From positions 3,855,501 through 3,919,500 of the forward strand of contig NZ_CP150917.1 in the NCBI RefSeq assembly GCF_039908645.1: a DNA stretch of 64,000 nt, in the 5' to 3' direction. The notes beneath the pieces were generated by a model. That model saw only the letters and a program-made list of their open reading frames with translations. It did not search any database and was not told the DNA's origin. Source of the stretch: Pseudomonas helvetica (GTDB taxonomy: Bacteria > Pseudomonadota > Gammaproteobacteria > Pseudomonadales > Pseudomonadaceae). This document shows, one piece after another, positions 1 through 9,123 of this stretch; within the stretch, counting starts at the first letter, position 1; each line of letters starts with the position of its first letter. The translations under genes and the position numbers were made by a program.

Positions 1-223
1 CCCAAGAGCCCACAGTGAGACTTCAAGGCGCTATAGCAACTGACGTCAGGGTGAAAATAATTGTTCAGAATTGACTTAAGGACAGGCCTTCAGCGCTGAA
101 ATAAAGTTCGCCCAACTGATGGCTACCAGCCATCAGTCTGTGCCGGGGGGGCAGAGTCCGGCAGGCAGAGTTGATGAACAGCCTTTGCGCTGCTGAACAA
201 GTTGGCTGAATGTGGAGAGAATG
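1..223. other. gene-free start of window
   Basis: No convincing coding region is visible. The stretch is AT-rich at its left end. It carries the ribosome binding site GGAGAG at 214-219 for the next gene, and nothing else that I recognise. Confidence 0.5.
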
Positions 224-595
224 ATGAACGTAGTATTCTCTATATCTCATACGCATATTTGGTTCCAGAGAGAGTTTAAAGACTTATGCTTTGAGTGGTC
301 GGTTTCAGATGAATATCTCCATGTGACGATGTGGTTGTCCGCCAAGTGCTGGACAGTGGAGCCTCGCTTTTCGTCGGCTGATTTAGTGTCAGGCAGACCG
401 TTGCACTTTACAGTGATTTTGAAATGGGAAGAGCCGGGGTTGGTTTCGGCTGACGAAATTCTTGATACGTTTGTAACGGTGCGAAATAGATTCAAAAGAA
501 TAGAAGATGGTTGGCTTGTCAGTGCCGGTTATCTTGAACCTTCAACCGCTATCAGGCTGGTGGATTATTTGAGGGGGATTGCATACGAAAGCTGA
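224..595 (+). CDS. hypothetical protein
   Basis: A 123-residue soluble protein of no family I recognise. It is rich in aromatic residues (Trp, Phe, Tyr) and has no signal peptide or membrane segment. The frame can also open at GTG 212 or ATG 221; 224 is chosen because GGAGAG at 214-219 is best spaced for it. It is AT-richer than the window average and sits alone, about 220 bases ahead of a diguanylate cyclase gene. Small solitary proteins of this kind are often immunity or orphan proteins, but nothing here proves that. Confidence 0.5.
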   Translation: MNVVFSISHTHIWFQREFKDLCFEWSVSDEYLHVTMWLSAKCWTVEPRFSSADLVSGRPLHFTVILKWEEPGLVSADEILDTFVTVRNRFKRIEDGWLVSAGYLEPSTAIRLVDYLRGIAYES

Positions 596-819
596 GTCCG
601 GTCGCTTGCGTTGCTGAAGGGCTGCGCCGATCACCTTCTGAAAATGAGTATAAATACCGGGTTGGCTGTATTTAATAGTGGGAGAAATATGGGTAGTGGC
701 AGGTTTTCCCTATGTTTTTACAGGGATGAAAAAGCGCTGAGCGGCTGAGCTATAGTGTACCTGTCTGATGCCTGTCCACCGGTAATGGTGGTGTCGTTGC
801 ATTTTGGTGAGGTTTTTAC

Positions 820-2220
820 ATGGGGGGTAGTAGTCCGCTGAAAAAAAAGTCGTTGTCGTCCAGATGGAAGCTGCCATTAATCATATTTTGGTTATCGCTA
901 TTCGTTGGAGGGGGCGTGATATTCAAGCTGGAGTCCGCCCGCAGGAGTGTAGAGGCCGCTCGTGCCTTACAGATCGCCTCAACGTATTCAAATGCTATTG
1001 AGCGAGTGTTGGAGCACGCACTGTCGGCAACAAATGCTTTAGCGGTAATGGTTCGTCAAGGCCATGGCAGCGTTCCTGATTTTGCTGATCTTGCCCACTA
1101 TATGATCCCTTTATATAAAGGAGCCTACGCGCTATCGCTGGCGCCGGAGGGTGTCATGCGACAAATAGAACCTATAGTGGATAACCGGTTGGTGGAAGGT
1201 CACGATTTATTTGAGGGGCAGGATCGAAACACTATCATCAGGGCGTTGAAGAATGAGGCATTGTTTTGGGGACCCTTTAAGTTGATCCAGGGACCGCAGG
1301 GAGCCATTGGTCGACTGCCGGTTTTTTTGGAGTCGGCATCCGGGGAACAATATTTTTGGGGGTTTACTGTCGTTACATTGAAACTTCCCGAAGCATTGGA
1401 AAATGCCGATTTAGGCGGAATTGAGAAGCAAGGTTATGCGTATAAACTTTCAGGCCTGAACCCGCAGACCAATAGCGAAGAAGTCATTTCGGCGTCAGCC
1501 GTACCAATGGATAACTCCAGGTTGGATGTTCCGGTGCGGGTATCTGGGCGGGAGTGGGTGCTGAGCGTATCGAAAATAGCCCTATGGCAAGATCAGGTCC
1601 GGCTGGCTTTTGACGTGGCGTTAATTCTGTTCGTCAGTATGTTGATGGCTTGGCTTGCGTACTCAATTGCTGGCTTGGCAGCGCAGAAGAAAAAACTGCA
1701 AGAGGTCGCATTGTATGATGCCCTGACAGGGTTGCCTAATCGGCGACTTTTGACCGAGCGCATGGAAACTGCTTTGGCAAGTGCACGCCGCAAGAATAAG
1801 AGAGTGGCGGTTTGTTATTTGGACCTTGATGGTTTTAAAGTGATTAACGACACCTTGGGGCATGCGGCAGGCGATTATTTGTTGGTGGAAGTGTCCAGAC
1901 GATTACAGTCTTGCTTGAGAGCCACCGATACCTTGGCCCGCGTGGGGGGTGATGAATTTGTAATTTTGTTGGTCGATTTGATTGAAGTGAAAGAGAGTGA
2001 GGACATCCTCGGGCGTGTGATTGGTGTCGCGAGTGCACCAGTCGATATAAACGGGATAGAGGTTATCGTGTCTGCGAGTGTAGGTGCTGCATTTTTTATT
2101 CCTCAAAGTGGAGACGAGGCGGATCAATTACTACGTCGTGCAGATCACGCGATGTATACGGCCAAGAAAAAAGGAAAAAACAGGTACCTGTTTGCTGATG
2201 ATCTGGAGGTTCGGCCATAA
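820..2220 (+). CDS. membrane diguanylate cyclase with CHASE sensor domain
   Basis: A 466-residue inner-membrane protein that should make cyclic di-GMP from two GTP. Transmembrane segments at about 19-36 and 261-287 enclose a periplasmic CHASE-type sensor region (about 70-250). The GGDEF domain follows at about 298-460. Its active-site motif is an intact GGDEF at 376-380, and an RxxD inhibitory I-site (RATD, 367-370) lies exactly five residues upstream, so product feedback inhibition is expected. No EAL domain is present. TGAGG precedes the ATG. The ligand is unknown. It stands alone. Confidence 0.93.
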   Translation: MGGSSPLKKKSLSSRWKLPLIIFWLSLFVGGGVIFKLESARRSVEAARALQIASTYSNAIERVLEHALSATNALAVMVRQGHGSVPDFADLAHYMIPLYKGAYALSLAPEGVMRQIEPIVDNRLVEGHDLFEGQDRNTIIRALKNEALFWGPFKLIQGPQGAIGRLPVFLESASGEQYFWGFTVVTLKLPEALENADLGGIEKQGYAYKLSGLNPQTNSEEVISASAVPMDNSRLDVPVRVSGREWVLSVSKIALWQDQVRLAFDVALILFVSMLMAWLAYSIAGLAAQKKKLQEVALYDALTGLPNRRLLTERMETALASARRKNKRVAVCYLDLDGFKVINDTLGHAAGDYLLVEVSRRLQSCLRATDTLARVGGDEFVILLVDLIEVKESEDILGRVIGVASAPVDINGIEVIVSASVGAAFFIPQSGDEADQLLRRADHAMYTAKKKGKNRYLFADDLEVRP

Positions 2221-2365
2221 AGTGTTGCACGTATCTGCGTACAACGCTGAAGGCAGGCAGACAGAAATCGATCGGAAGCCGCCCTTGCTGACAACCAATA
2301 GCGAACGGTGGTGAACCGAGTTTGGGCCAGGCTACCTTCGTCCCTATGCCGACCAGGCTCCTGAA

Positions 2366-2800
2366 TCAATCATTGTCGACCTGGAGCTCCTGCAGAAGAA
2401 ACCCAAGTGAGTCCGGGGTTGAGCAATGACTTTTTCCCGAGCGTTGTTCATCCCATGGCATAGCGTCATCGGTGCAGAAATCTCCAATACACTTCATGCT
2501 CAGTTTGCCATCGAGAAGTCCAAGCGGAATCCAGAAGTAAGGCGTTTCGCGAAGAGCATTAGGCACGGTCGAGCCACATCGTGAGCAAAAGTCATTTCTG
2601 TACCCGCTGAATTTGCGCCAACTGGTGATCGCACCTGGCCCTTCTTCCCATCGAAAGTCGCGAGCTTTGACCACTGTGGCGAGATTATGGCCGACCCCGG
2701 TTTGCTTGCGGCACAGGCTGCAATGGCATCGATAAAAAAATCGTGGTTCAACCCCGAGGGAAAAATGTACAGCCCCGCAAAGACACTGCCCTGTTGTCAT
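2366..2800 (-). CDS. GFA family (glutathione-dependent formaldehyde-activating enzyme/CENP-V-like) protein
   Basis: A 144-residue zinc-binding protein of the GFA fold. The ligand cysteines are clear: CLCG at 6-9, CHCSLCR at 25-31 and FCSRCGS at 71-77. Few members have a proven substrate; some act on glutathione-formaldehyde adducts, but a conjugate-binding or detoxification role here is inferred only from the family. The frame extends further upstream, but the internal ATG is chosen because AAGGAG sits just before it. A second GFA protein lies at 62145-62546. Confidence 0.85.
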   Translation of the reverse strand: MTTGQCLCGAVHFSLGVEPRFFYRCHCSLCRKQTGVGHNLATVVKARDFRWEEGPGAITSWRKFSGYRNDFCSRCGSTVPNALRETPYFWIPLGLLDGKLSMKCIGDFCTDDAMPWDEQRSGKSHCSTPDSLGFLLQELQVDND

Positions 2801-2907
2801 GGATATCTCCTTGAAGAACGATTCATCGGTATTCTGCCGGTTCAAGCGTTGGTACCGGAAAAGGGGTGGCCGTTATGTTACTGGCCTTAAACTGGAACAT
2901 ACACAAC

Positions 2908-2936
2908 GAGGAGGCTCGCCCATTTCGAGCCTCCTC
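2908..2936. terminator. hairpin terminator downstream of the MFS gene
   Basis: An 11-base-pair perfect stem (GAGGAGGCTCG / CGAGCCTCCTC) with a 7-base loop, 12 bases beyond the stop of the minus-strand MFS gene. No strong T-tract is present, so it is a probable rather than certain intrinsic terminator. It also separates that operon from the GFA gene start. Confidence 0.6.
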
Positions 2937-2948
2937 AGAAGCAATGGG

Positions 2949-4280
2949 TCAGCTGCCGACCGTAGCGATTTGCTTCGCACGAGCGTTCTGTTTGCCAATC
3001 AGAAACACCAATAACGAGCCGATAGCGGTCACTATGCAGAGCGGCATCAGTGCAATTGGAAAGCTCCCGGTCTGATCACGCAGTACACCGATCACCGAAC
3101 TCATGGCACCCGTACCCAAGTGGGCAAAAGTATTGATCGCTGCAATCCCGGTGGCCAACGTCGCCGGCGGCAGGGATTCGGAGCAAAGTGCCCAGAACGG
3201 CCCCTTGATCGCATAGTTACCCATCAATACGAGCGTCAGCAGTACCAGCGTAATGGTCAGGGAGTCCGTGAACAGCGTGGCAGCGAAGCTCACCGCAGTA
3301 ATGGCCAGCGGAATAGCAGTGCTCTTGATCCGCTCCCCGCTCTTGTCTGCACGCAGTCCCCAGTAAATCATGAACGCTGCGGCCATGCCGAACGGAATCA
3401 TGTTCATCAGACCTGTTTGCATGTTGGTCAGATGGAAGGATTTCAGTATCTGCGGCATCCACAACGACAGCGTGTTGCTGGTTGCCGAACTGCCCATGTA
3501 GATAATCGAAAGCACCCATACATATTTGTTGGTAAACACGGCCTTGAGGGTGCCGCTGATGCTGTGAGCGTGCTGAGGAATGCCACTGTCGCGCGCGGCC
3601 TTATCGTTAGTCAGCTGCTCGCCTAGCCAATCCTGTTCCTGCTGAGTCAACCATTTCGCTTCGCTTGGGCGATTGGGCAACACTTTCAGCGCGAGCAATC
3701 CCAGGGTGATGGCGGGAATGGCTTCAAGCATCAGTAACCACTGCCATCCCTTGAATCCGGCCAGACCGTCCAATTGCAACAGCAGTGCCGACACCGGTGA
3801 ACCGAGAAAGTTGGAGAGTGGTATCGCCACCATGAATAGCGCAACGATACGAGCCATGTACGCTTTGGGGATGCATTGCGTGAGGTAAAGAATGACGCCG
3901 GGAAAGAAGCCGGCTTCGGCTGCCCCCAAGAGGAATCGGGAAATCGAATAGGATATCGGCCCGACCGCAAATGCCGAACAGAAACCGACGATGCCCCAGG
4001 TGATCATGATGCGCGCGATCCACCGGCGGGCACCGAAACGCTCCATGGCCATGTTGCTGGGCATTTCGCACAGGACATAAGCGACGAAAAACAGCGTGGC
4101 GCCGAATCCGAAGGCACTGGCCGTCAGGCCGATGTCCTGGTTCATGGTCAGTGCAGCGAAGCCGATATTGACTCGGTCAACGTAGGCGATGAAATAACAG
4201 AGTACGAGAAAGGGGATCAGGCGAATCCCCAACTTGCGCATGGTCGATTTTTCAATGTCAGTACTGGATGGCTTGTTCAT
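2949..4280 (-). CDS. MFS transporter, anion:cation symporter (ACS) family
   Basis: A 443-residue, 12-helix major facilitator. The N-terminal YVDRVNIGFAA signature and the following GFGATLFFVAYVLCEMPSN segment are typical of ACS-family organic-anion/H+ symporters (phthalate, glucarate, tartrate type). The start is set at MNKPSS, which fits the family, rather than at an upstream ATG. It is the last gene of a minus-strand unit GntR - MFS - amidohydrolase - MFS, so it probably imports an acid that the amidohydrolase acts on. The substrate cannot be read from sequence. Confidence 0.9.
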   Translation of the reverse strand: MNKPSSTDIEKSTMRKLGIRLIPFLVLCYFIAYVDRVNIGFAALTMNQDIGLTASAFGFGATLFFVAYVLCEMPSNMAMERFGARRWIARIMITWGIVGFCSAFAVGPISYSISRFLLGAAEAGFFPGVILYLTQCIPKAYMARIVALFMVAIPLSNFLGSPVSALLLQLDGLAGFKGWQWLLMLEAIPAITLGLLALKVLPNRPSEAKWLTQQEQDWLGEQLTNDKAARDSGIPQHAHSISGTLKAVFTNKYVWVLSIIYMGSSATSNTLSLWMPQILKSFHLTNMQTGLMNMIPFGMAAAFMIYWGLRADKSGERIKSTAIPLAITAVSFAATLFTDSLTITLVLLTLVLMGNYAIKGPFWALCSESLPPATLATGIAAINTFAHLGTGAMSSVIGVLRDQTGSFPIALMPLCIVTAIGSLLVFLIGKQNARAKQIATVGS

Positions 4281-4437
4281 GGAAACCGCTCTCTTGTAGT
4301 TGTAATAGGCTGCTCTTGCGCAGAACCTCTCGATGCGGCACGAGAGGTTTGACTGCAACGTCGCGTTTCAGGCTTTCTGCACGTTTTCGTTACACGTGGG
4401 TGGGATGAAGGGTCATCTGCAAATGCGTGGGCGAGCT

Positions 4438-5292
4438 TCAGCCTTCACGTTGTGCAAAACCGAATAACCGTTGAGGTGCTTGCACGAGCAGCGAATGGCT
4501 CAGTTGCATCGAACACTCCAGGGCTTGCCGCTGATCGATCACTGTGCCGAAACCGATGCTTTTCTCATGCTGCGTGTGTGGCCAGTCACTGCCCCATACC
4601 AGTTGGTGGAGGCCGAAACTTTGCTCCAACAGCGGTAATGCCGATCGGGCGAAATTGAGGTTTTGTTGCGGCGTACCTCCCAAACGATAAATTCCCGATA
4701 CCTTCATCCAGATCGACCCTCTCGATCCCAATTCGAGCAACTCGGAAAACCCTGGCTGATCAATTCCCAAACGGGCATCCGGCCGTCCGAAGTGATCAAT
4801 CACCAGCTTCAAACCGATCGGCGTCAATTGATGGATCAGTGCCGGCAGATCCTTTACCTCCCGATGCAATTCGACATGCCAGTCAAGATCAGCGATGTGG
4901 CTGAAAAATTCTCTCCAGGTGCGATCGTGAAAATCAGGTAACGCCTTGTCCATCAGGTTCAAGCGAACGCCGACCACGCCGATGCGGGCCATGTCATTCA
5001 ACAGGGCACGACTAACGCCCGGCTCCAGCACGACCACTCCTCGCAACCGCTCCGGCACTTGCCTCAGTGCCGCCAGCAGGTAGCTATTGTCGGTGCCCAG
5101 AAAGCTCGGCTGCACCAATACGCCGTGACTCAAGCCATGGGCACCCAGGTGATTCAGATACTCCGCAAGCGTGGCATCGTAGTCAGGGGCGTAGCGCCGT
5201 GTAGCGGCCAGCTTCAGCCCCCTGCTAAAGACATGAGCATGGGAGTCGATGCCAGTGATCGATGTTGAACAGGTAGCAGACATGGGTTTCAT
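4438..5292 (-). CDS. amidohydrolase family protein (2-pyrone-4,6-dicarboxylate hydrolase-like)
   Basis: A 284-residue TIM-barrel metal hydrolase of the COG3618 type. Metal and active-site signatures are HAH at 18-20, VIDHFG with D166/H167, and GSDWPH with D236. Known relatives open lactone rings (LigI acting on 2-pyrone-4,6-dicarboxylate, and sugar-acid lactonases). It lies 20 bases after the stop of one MFS transporter and upstream of another, under a GntR regulator. A cytoplasmic lactone or dicarboxylate catabolic step is the best inference; the exact substrate is open. No ribosome binding site is obvious. Confidence 0.8.
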   Translation of the reverse strand: MKPMSATCSTSITGIDSHAHVFSRGLKLAATRRYAPDYDATLAEYLNHLGAHGLSHGVLVQPSFLGTDNSYLLAALRQVPERLRGVVVLEPGVSRALLNDMARIGVVGVRLNLMDKALPDFHDRTWREFFSHIADLDWHVELHREVKDLPALIHQLTPIGLKLVIDHFGRPDARLGIDQPGFSELLELGSRGSIWMKVSGIYRLGGTPQQNLNFARSALPLLEQSFGLHQLVWGSDWPHTQHEKSIGFGTVIDQRQALECSMQLSHSLLVQAPQRLFGFAQREG

Positions 5293-5311
5293 CTATCGCA
5301 AGTAATGATCA

Positions 5312-6595
5312 TCACGCTCGGGCGCTCTCGCTGCCTTGCACCGAGACGGACGGGATCGCAGCGTCGAGACTGCGACCACGGGTTTCTGGCAGGCAAAGGG
5401 CTGCGATAACGGCCACGCCGTAAGCGATCCCGGCGTCGATGCCAATGGCCGAGCCCAGTGACATGGAATCGCTCATATGGCCGACCAGAAACGGGAATAC
5501 CGCCGAGAGCACTCGGCCGAAGTTGTAGCAAAAACCCACGCCAGCGCCGCGCACGTCCGCCGGGTACAGCTCGTTGAACAGTGCACCGAGGCTGGCCGGA
5601 ATACCCGCTGCGAAGAAGCCGAGCGGAAAACCGAGGAAGAGCATTTGGGTATTGGTCAGGGGCAGGAACACGTAGCACTGCACGGTAACGACGCAGCACA
5701 GGGCGAACAGCACGATGTTTTTGCGACGGCCAATACGGTCGATCAAGAATCCGCTGACGACGCAGCCACACCAGAAGGCAAGGATGATCACGGCAAGGTA
5801 GCCGCCAGAATTCAGCACCGACAGGTTGCGTTCGGTCTTGAGGAATGTCGGCAGCCACGTCATTACCGCGTGGTACCCGCCGTGTGCACCCAGGCCCAAC
5901 AGCCCGCCGAACAGTGTCACGCGGATCAGTTCAGGACGGAAAATACCGGCCAGGGATTTGAAAAAACTTTGCGCGATGGCGTGTTCTTTTTGCAGACGCT
6001 GGAAGCTGTCGGGCTCCTCGACATTACGCCGTACCCAGATGATCAGGAGCGCCGGCAACAAGCCACCGATGAACATCACACGCCAGGCCATGTCTTGCGG
6101 TACGAACGAGTAAATCAACGCAAAAACCCCGACCGCCACCCCCCAACCTACGGCCCAGGCACTTTGTACGGTGCCCATCACTTTGCCGCGGTATTTCGGG
6201 TTGATGGTTTCGGCCATCAGTACCGCGCCGGCCGCCCACTCACCGCCAATGCCGAAGCCTTGCAGCGCCTTGACCATCAGCAACTGCTGGAACCCGGTGA
6301 CGAAGGCGGACAGAAAGGTGAAGAAGGAGAACCACAAAATCATCCACTGCAATGTACGCACACGGCCGTAGCGGTCGGACAACGTCCCCCCTACCCACCC
6401 GCCAATGGCCGAAGTGACCAACGTGACGCCGCTGATGAGCCCGGCATCGCCCTTGGTCAGGGCGAAAGCGGCAATTAACGCCGGGATCGCCAGGCCGAAC
6501 ATTTGTACTTCCAGTGCGTCCAGCGACCATCCACCGAAGCAGGCCCAAAACGTTTTGCGCTCCCGAGGAGTGACTTGGCGATACCAGCTGAACAT
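5312..6595 (-). CDS. MFS transporter (sugar/aromatic-acid type)
   Basis: A 427-residue, 12-helix transporter. It shows the MFS motif A-like loop GGTLSDRYGRVRTL between helices 2 and 3, FGIGGEWAAGAVLMAE, and a repeat-half motif DRIGRRKN. This resembles the MHS/AAHS-like proton symporters for organic acids. AAGGATAAG precedes its ATG. It sits between the GntR gene and the amidohydrolase and is presumably co-transcribed with both. Two different MFS genes flanking one hydrolase suggests either two related substrates or uptake plus export. Confidence 0.88.
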   Translation of the reverse strand: MFSWYRQVTPRERKTFWACFGGWSLDALEVQMFGLAIPALIAAFALTKGDAGLISGVTLVTSAIGGWVGGTLSDRYGRVRTLQWMILWFSFFTFLSAFVTGFQQLLMVKALQGFGIGGEWAAGAVLMAETINPKYRGKVMGTVQSAWAVGWGVAVGVFALIYSFVPQDMAWRVMFIGGLLPALLIIWVRRNVEEPDSFQRLQKEHAIAQSFFKSLAGIFRPELIRVTLFGGLLGLGAHGGYHAVMTWLPTFLKTERNLSVLNSGGYLAVIILAFWCGCVVSGFLIDRIGRRKNIVLFALCCVVTVQCYVFLPLTNTQMLFLGFPLGFFAAGIPASLGALFNELYPADVRGAGVGFCYNFGRVLSAVFPFLVGHMSDSMSLGSAIGIDAGIAYGVAVIAALCLPETRGRSLDAAIPSVSVQGSESARA

Positions 6596-6732
6596 GATTT
6601 CTTATCCTTATAGGTGGAACATGAGGCAGCCGAGAGCGAACCGCGCCGCTACGAGGCCAGTCATGGCAAACAAAACGATGAATCCGCCAGCGATCGATTC
6701 GCCGGTGAGCGATCCGCTATCCGGGCAATACG

Positions 6733-7464
6733 CTAGCGAATATCCACGCTGTAACGGAAATGCTCGGCATGCCCACGGGAGCGCCGCCACTCCAGAGGCG
6801 TACCGGCGTAGTCACGCGCCAGACGCTCGATCACCACCACGGGACTGTTGACCGGTATTTTCAATAACCGCGCATGCACGTCATTTACCGACTCGGCGGT
6901 GAGTGCTTCTTCGGCAGAGGCGACGACCTGACCGCAGAGCTCTTCGTAAATCGGGTAAAGCAATGGCCCTTTTCGATTCAGGTCGATCTCCAGTAGCGGC
7001 TGAAACCGGCTGCGAGGCAGCCAGATTTCTTCGGCAAGTACCGGCTGAACATCCAGAAGACGAACGCGGACAATGCGAATGACCGGCGCGTCGATTGGCA
7101 GCCCTAGCGCCTGGGCCACCGCCGAGGGTGCGGCCACCGGTTCGATAGACAGAATGCGACTCTCCGGGACCTGGCGTTCACCCGCAGCAGTCTGGAAGCG
7201 GAAGAAGCGGAAAAGCGAAGATTGAAACTGAGGCCGACGAACGAAGGTACCTCGACCTTGCTGACGCTCCAGAACGCCCTCACTGACCAGCGCGTCGACC
7301 GCCTTGCGCACGGTGCCGGTGGACAGTTTGTACTCCGCTGAAAGCGCAGCTTCAGTGGGAATGGCCTCCCCCGGACGCCAACGATTGTTGGCAATCTGTT
7401 CAGCCAACTGATCACGCAGGCGTTGATAAAGCGGTAGGCGGACATCACTGGACAGGGAATTCAT
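6733..7464 (-). CDS. GntR family transcriptional regulator (HutC/UTRA type)
   Basis: A 243-residue regulator. The N-terminal winged helix-turn-helix (about 8-75) contains the typical PTEAALSAEYKLSTGTVRKA recognition region and QGRGTFV wing. The C-terminal half (about 95-240) is a UTRA effector-binding domain. It is the first gene of the minus-strand cluster, so it probably controls itself and the downstream transporters and hydrolase in response to a pathway metabolite. No clear operator palindrome was identified in front of it. Confidence 0.9.
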   Translation of the reverse strand: MNSLSSDVRLPLYQRLRDQLAEQIANNRWRPGEAIPTEAALSAEYKLSTGTVRKAVDALVSEGVLERQQGRGTFVRRPQFQSSLFRFFRFQTAAGERQVPESRILSIEPVAAPSAVAQALGLPIDAPVIRIVRVRLLDVQPVLAEEIWLPRSRFQPLLEIDLNRKGPLLYPIYEELCGQVVASAEEALTAESVNDVHARLLKIPVNSPVVVIERLARDYAGTPLEWRRSRGHAEHFRYSVDIR

Positions 7465-7646
7465 CGACTTTATTCACCTTGTTATCTAGTCATATATATG
7501 AATATTGGCCGAGTATTCTCCTGATGCATTTTTCTGTCAATAAGGGTTACCGAACCTGGCGGACGAACGGTGGGTGGATGGGACCTGCCGGAGTAGATCT
7601 CCGGATCTGGACTCGCCCATCCCGCAGCCCTGCCATACTGTTGAGC

Positions 7647-8387
7647 ATGACCCGTGCAACCTTCCGCTTCTACGAGGAGCTCAACGATTTCCTGCCGGCC
7701 GAACGGCGGAGGCAGTCCTTTACCTGCGAGTGCGCGCGCGGGGCGACGGTCAAGCACATGATCGAGGCGCTCGGCATACCGCACACCGAGGTCGAGCTGG
7801 TGCTGCTCAACGGCGAGTCGGTGGGCCTCGAGCGGGTAATCTTCGACGGTGACCGGTTGGCGGTGTATCCCAAGTTCGAAACGCTGGACATCAGCCCGCT
7901 GCTAAAGGTTCGTGCGCAACCTTTACGGGTGCTGCGCTTCGTCGCTGATGCGCACCTTGGCGGGCTGGCCAACCTGCTGCGCATGAGTGGCTTCGACACC
8001 CTATACGACAATCGCTTCGAAGATGGCGAGATCGCCGAGATCGCGGCGCAGCAAGGGCGCATCGTGCTAACCCGCGACCGCGAACTGCTCAAGCGGCGGA
8101 TCATCAGCCACGGCTGTTACGTGCATGCCCTGAAACCGTCGCTGCAACTGCGCGAAGTGTACGAGCGCCTCGACCTGGCGCGTAGCGCGCGGCCCTTCAG
8201 CCTGTGCCTGCATTGCAACCTGCCGCTGCACGAAATCAGCCCGGAACTGGCCCGGCCACTGGTGCCGCCACGCGTTGGTGCCCTCTATTCGCACTTCCTG
8301 CGCTGCGACGCCTGCCAACGAATTTACTGGGAGGGTTCGCACTGGCGCGGCATGTGTGCCCTGCTGGCACCTCTGCTGGACCGATAG
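7647..8387 (+). CDS. Mut7-C RNase domain protein with N-terminal ubiquitin-like domain
   Basis: A 246-residue fusion. Residues 1-85 look like a MoaD/ThiS-type beta-grasp domain. Residues about 92-170 form a Mut7-C domain, a PIN-like nuclease fold, with conserved acidic residues D101 (in FVADAHLGG) and D144 (in LTRDREL). The C-terminus is a zinc ribbon with CxxC pairs at 187/190 and 220/223. The family is predicted to be RNA-cleaving, but no substrate is established. The ATG at 7647 is chosen because it begins the conserved domain; the frame stays open upstream. Confidence 0.85.
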   Translation: MTRATFRFYEELNDFLPAERRRQSFTCECARGATVKHMIEALGIPHTEVELVLLNGESVGLERVIFDGDRLAVYPKFETLDISPLLKVRAQPLRVLRFVADAHLGGLANLLRMSGFDTLYDNRFEDGEIAEIAAQQGRIVLTRDRELLKRRIISHGCYVHALKPSLQLREVYERLDLARSARPFSLCLHCNLPLHEISPELARPLVPPRVGALYSHFLRCDACQRIYWEGSHWRGMCALLAPLLDR

Positions 8388-8497
8388 CCGAGCGCATCGG
8401 GCAGATAACGGACAAAAGCGCTCAAGTGTGCACCACAAGGCTCTGACCCGATATTTAAGCTGATATCATTCGAAAACGTACAAGCCGAGTAGAAAAG

Positions 8498-8659
8498 ATG
8501 AATCGTCGTAAAAAAATAAATCAGTTATTAAAGGCTAACGCCAAAAAGGCCAGCGCCAAATTGGCACCGAAAAGCAAGTCTAAATACATTTGCAAAGCCG
8601 ACCGATTGAAGCTGGCGGCTGAATCCACTCTCGACTCAATCACTTCTTCCGAGAGCTGA
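8498..8659 (+). CDS. DUF2986 family small basic protein
   Basis: A 53-residue Lys/Arg/Ala-rich protein. It begins MNRRKKINQLLKA and contains the KLAPKSKSKYI segment, which I recognise as the DUF2986 signature. The function is unknown; the strong positive charge suggests nucleic-acid or ribosome association, which is inference. It stands alone between the Mut7-C gene and a minus-strand gene. No strong ribosome binding site is seen (GAAAAG only). Confidence 0.75.
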   Translation: MNRRKKINQLLKANAKKASAKLAPKSKSKYICKADRLKLAAESTLDSITSSES

Positions 8660-8736
8660 TCTGTGTCGCTTAAGCACCACCTGGATTTACAAATCAGCAG
8701 GCAGTGCTTTCGGCGGACTTATCCCGTGGCTACGTA

Positions 8737-9123
8737 TTAGCGACGATAGTAGCGGTGATCGTCATCGTAGCGGTGCTCATGATGGCGCTCCCAATCACGA
8801 CGGCGTTCGGCTTCCCGGCGCTCCTGTTCTCTACGCCACTCGTTTCTACGCCATTCGTCTCGGCGCCAGTCTTCTCTACGATCGTGCCAACGGCCGTCAC
8901 GCCAGTATCGGTCGTCATGGGCAAGCAACGGCCCTGGCTGCTTGCCGGCCATACTGGCCAAGCTCGGCCAAGGGTTTTCGGCAGCCTGGACCGGAGCCTG
9001 AACGGCTGCGACTTCAGTTGCGAAAACAGGGTTTGAGGTCTTCATCTGTGATGCTGATGCCGAGCCCACTGCCGCAAACGCGAACAGGCTGAGGAGCACC
9101 ATCCGTGGGACATAAGATTTCAT
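8737..9123 (-). CDS. exported Arg/Asp/His-rich small protein
   Basis: A 128-residue protein with a clear Sec signal peptide (MKSYVPRM followed by a hydrophobic stretch ending ASAS, about 1-25). The mature C-terminal half is very low in complexity: repeated W-R-R-D/N-E units, then RREQERREAERRRDWER, then a His/Asp/Tyr-rich end. Similar Arg-rich tails occur in small Pseudomonas envelope proteins of unknown role. The start at MKSYVP is chosen for the signal peptide; the frame continues upstream without a good start. Function unknown. Confidence 0.7.
   Translation of the reverse strand: MKSYVPRMVLLSLFAFAAVGSASASQMKTSNPVFATEVAAVQAPVQAAENPWPSLASMAGKQPGPLLAHDDRYWRDGRWHDRREDWRRDEWRRNEWRREQERREAERRRDWERHHEHRYDDDHRYYRR

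Noticed and set aside
5477..6478. A 333-codon plus-strand frame across the MFS gene
   Set aside because: Gln/His/Glu-rich antisense of a clear transporter gene, no start signal.
6608..6700. Hydrophobic frame (GGFIVLFAMTGLVAARFALG) just upstream of the MFS start
   Set aside because: No start codon outside the GntR gene; likely chance hydrophobicity, although a coupled leader peptide cannot be excluded.
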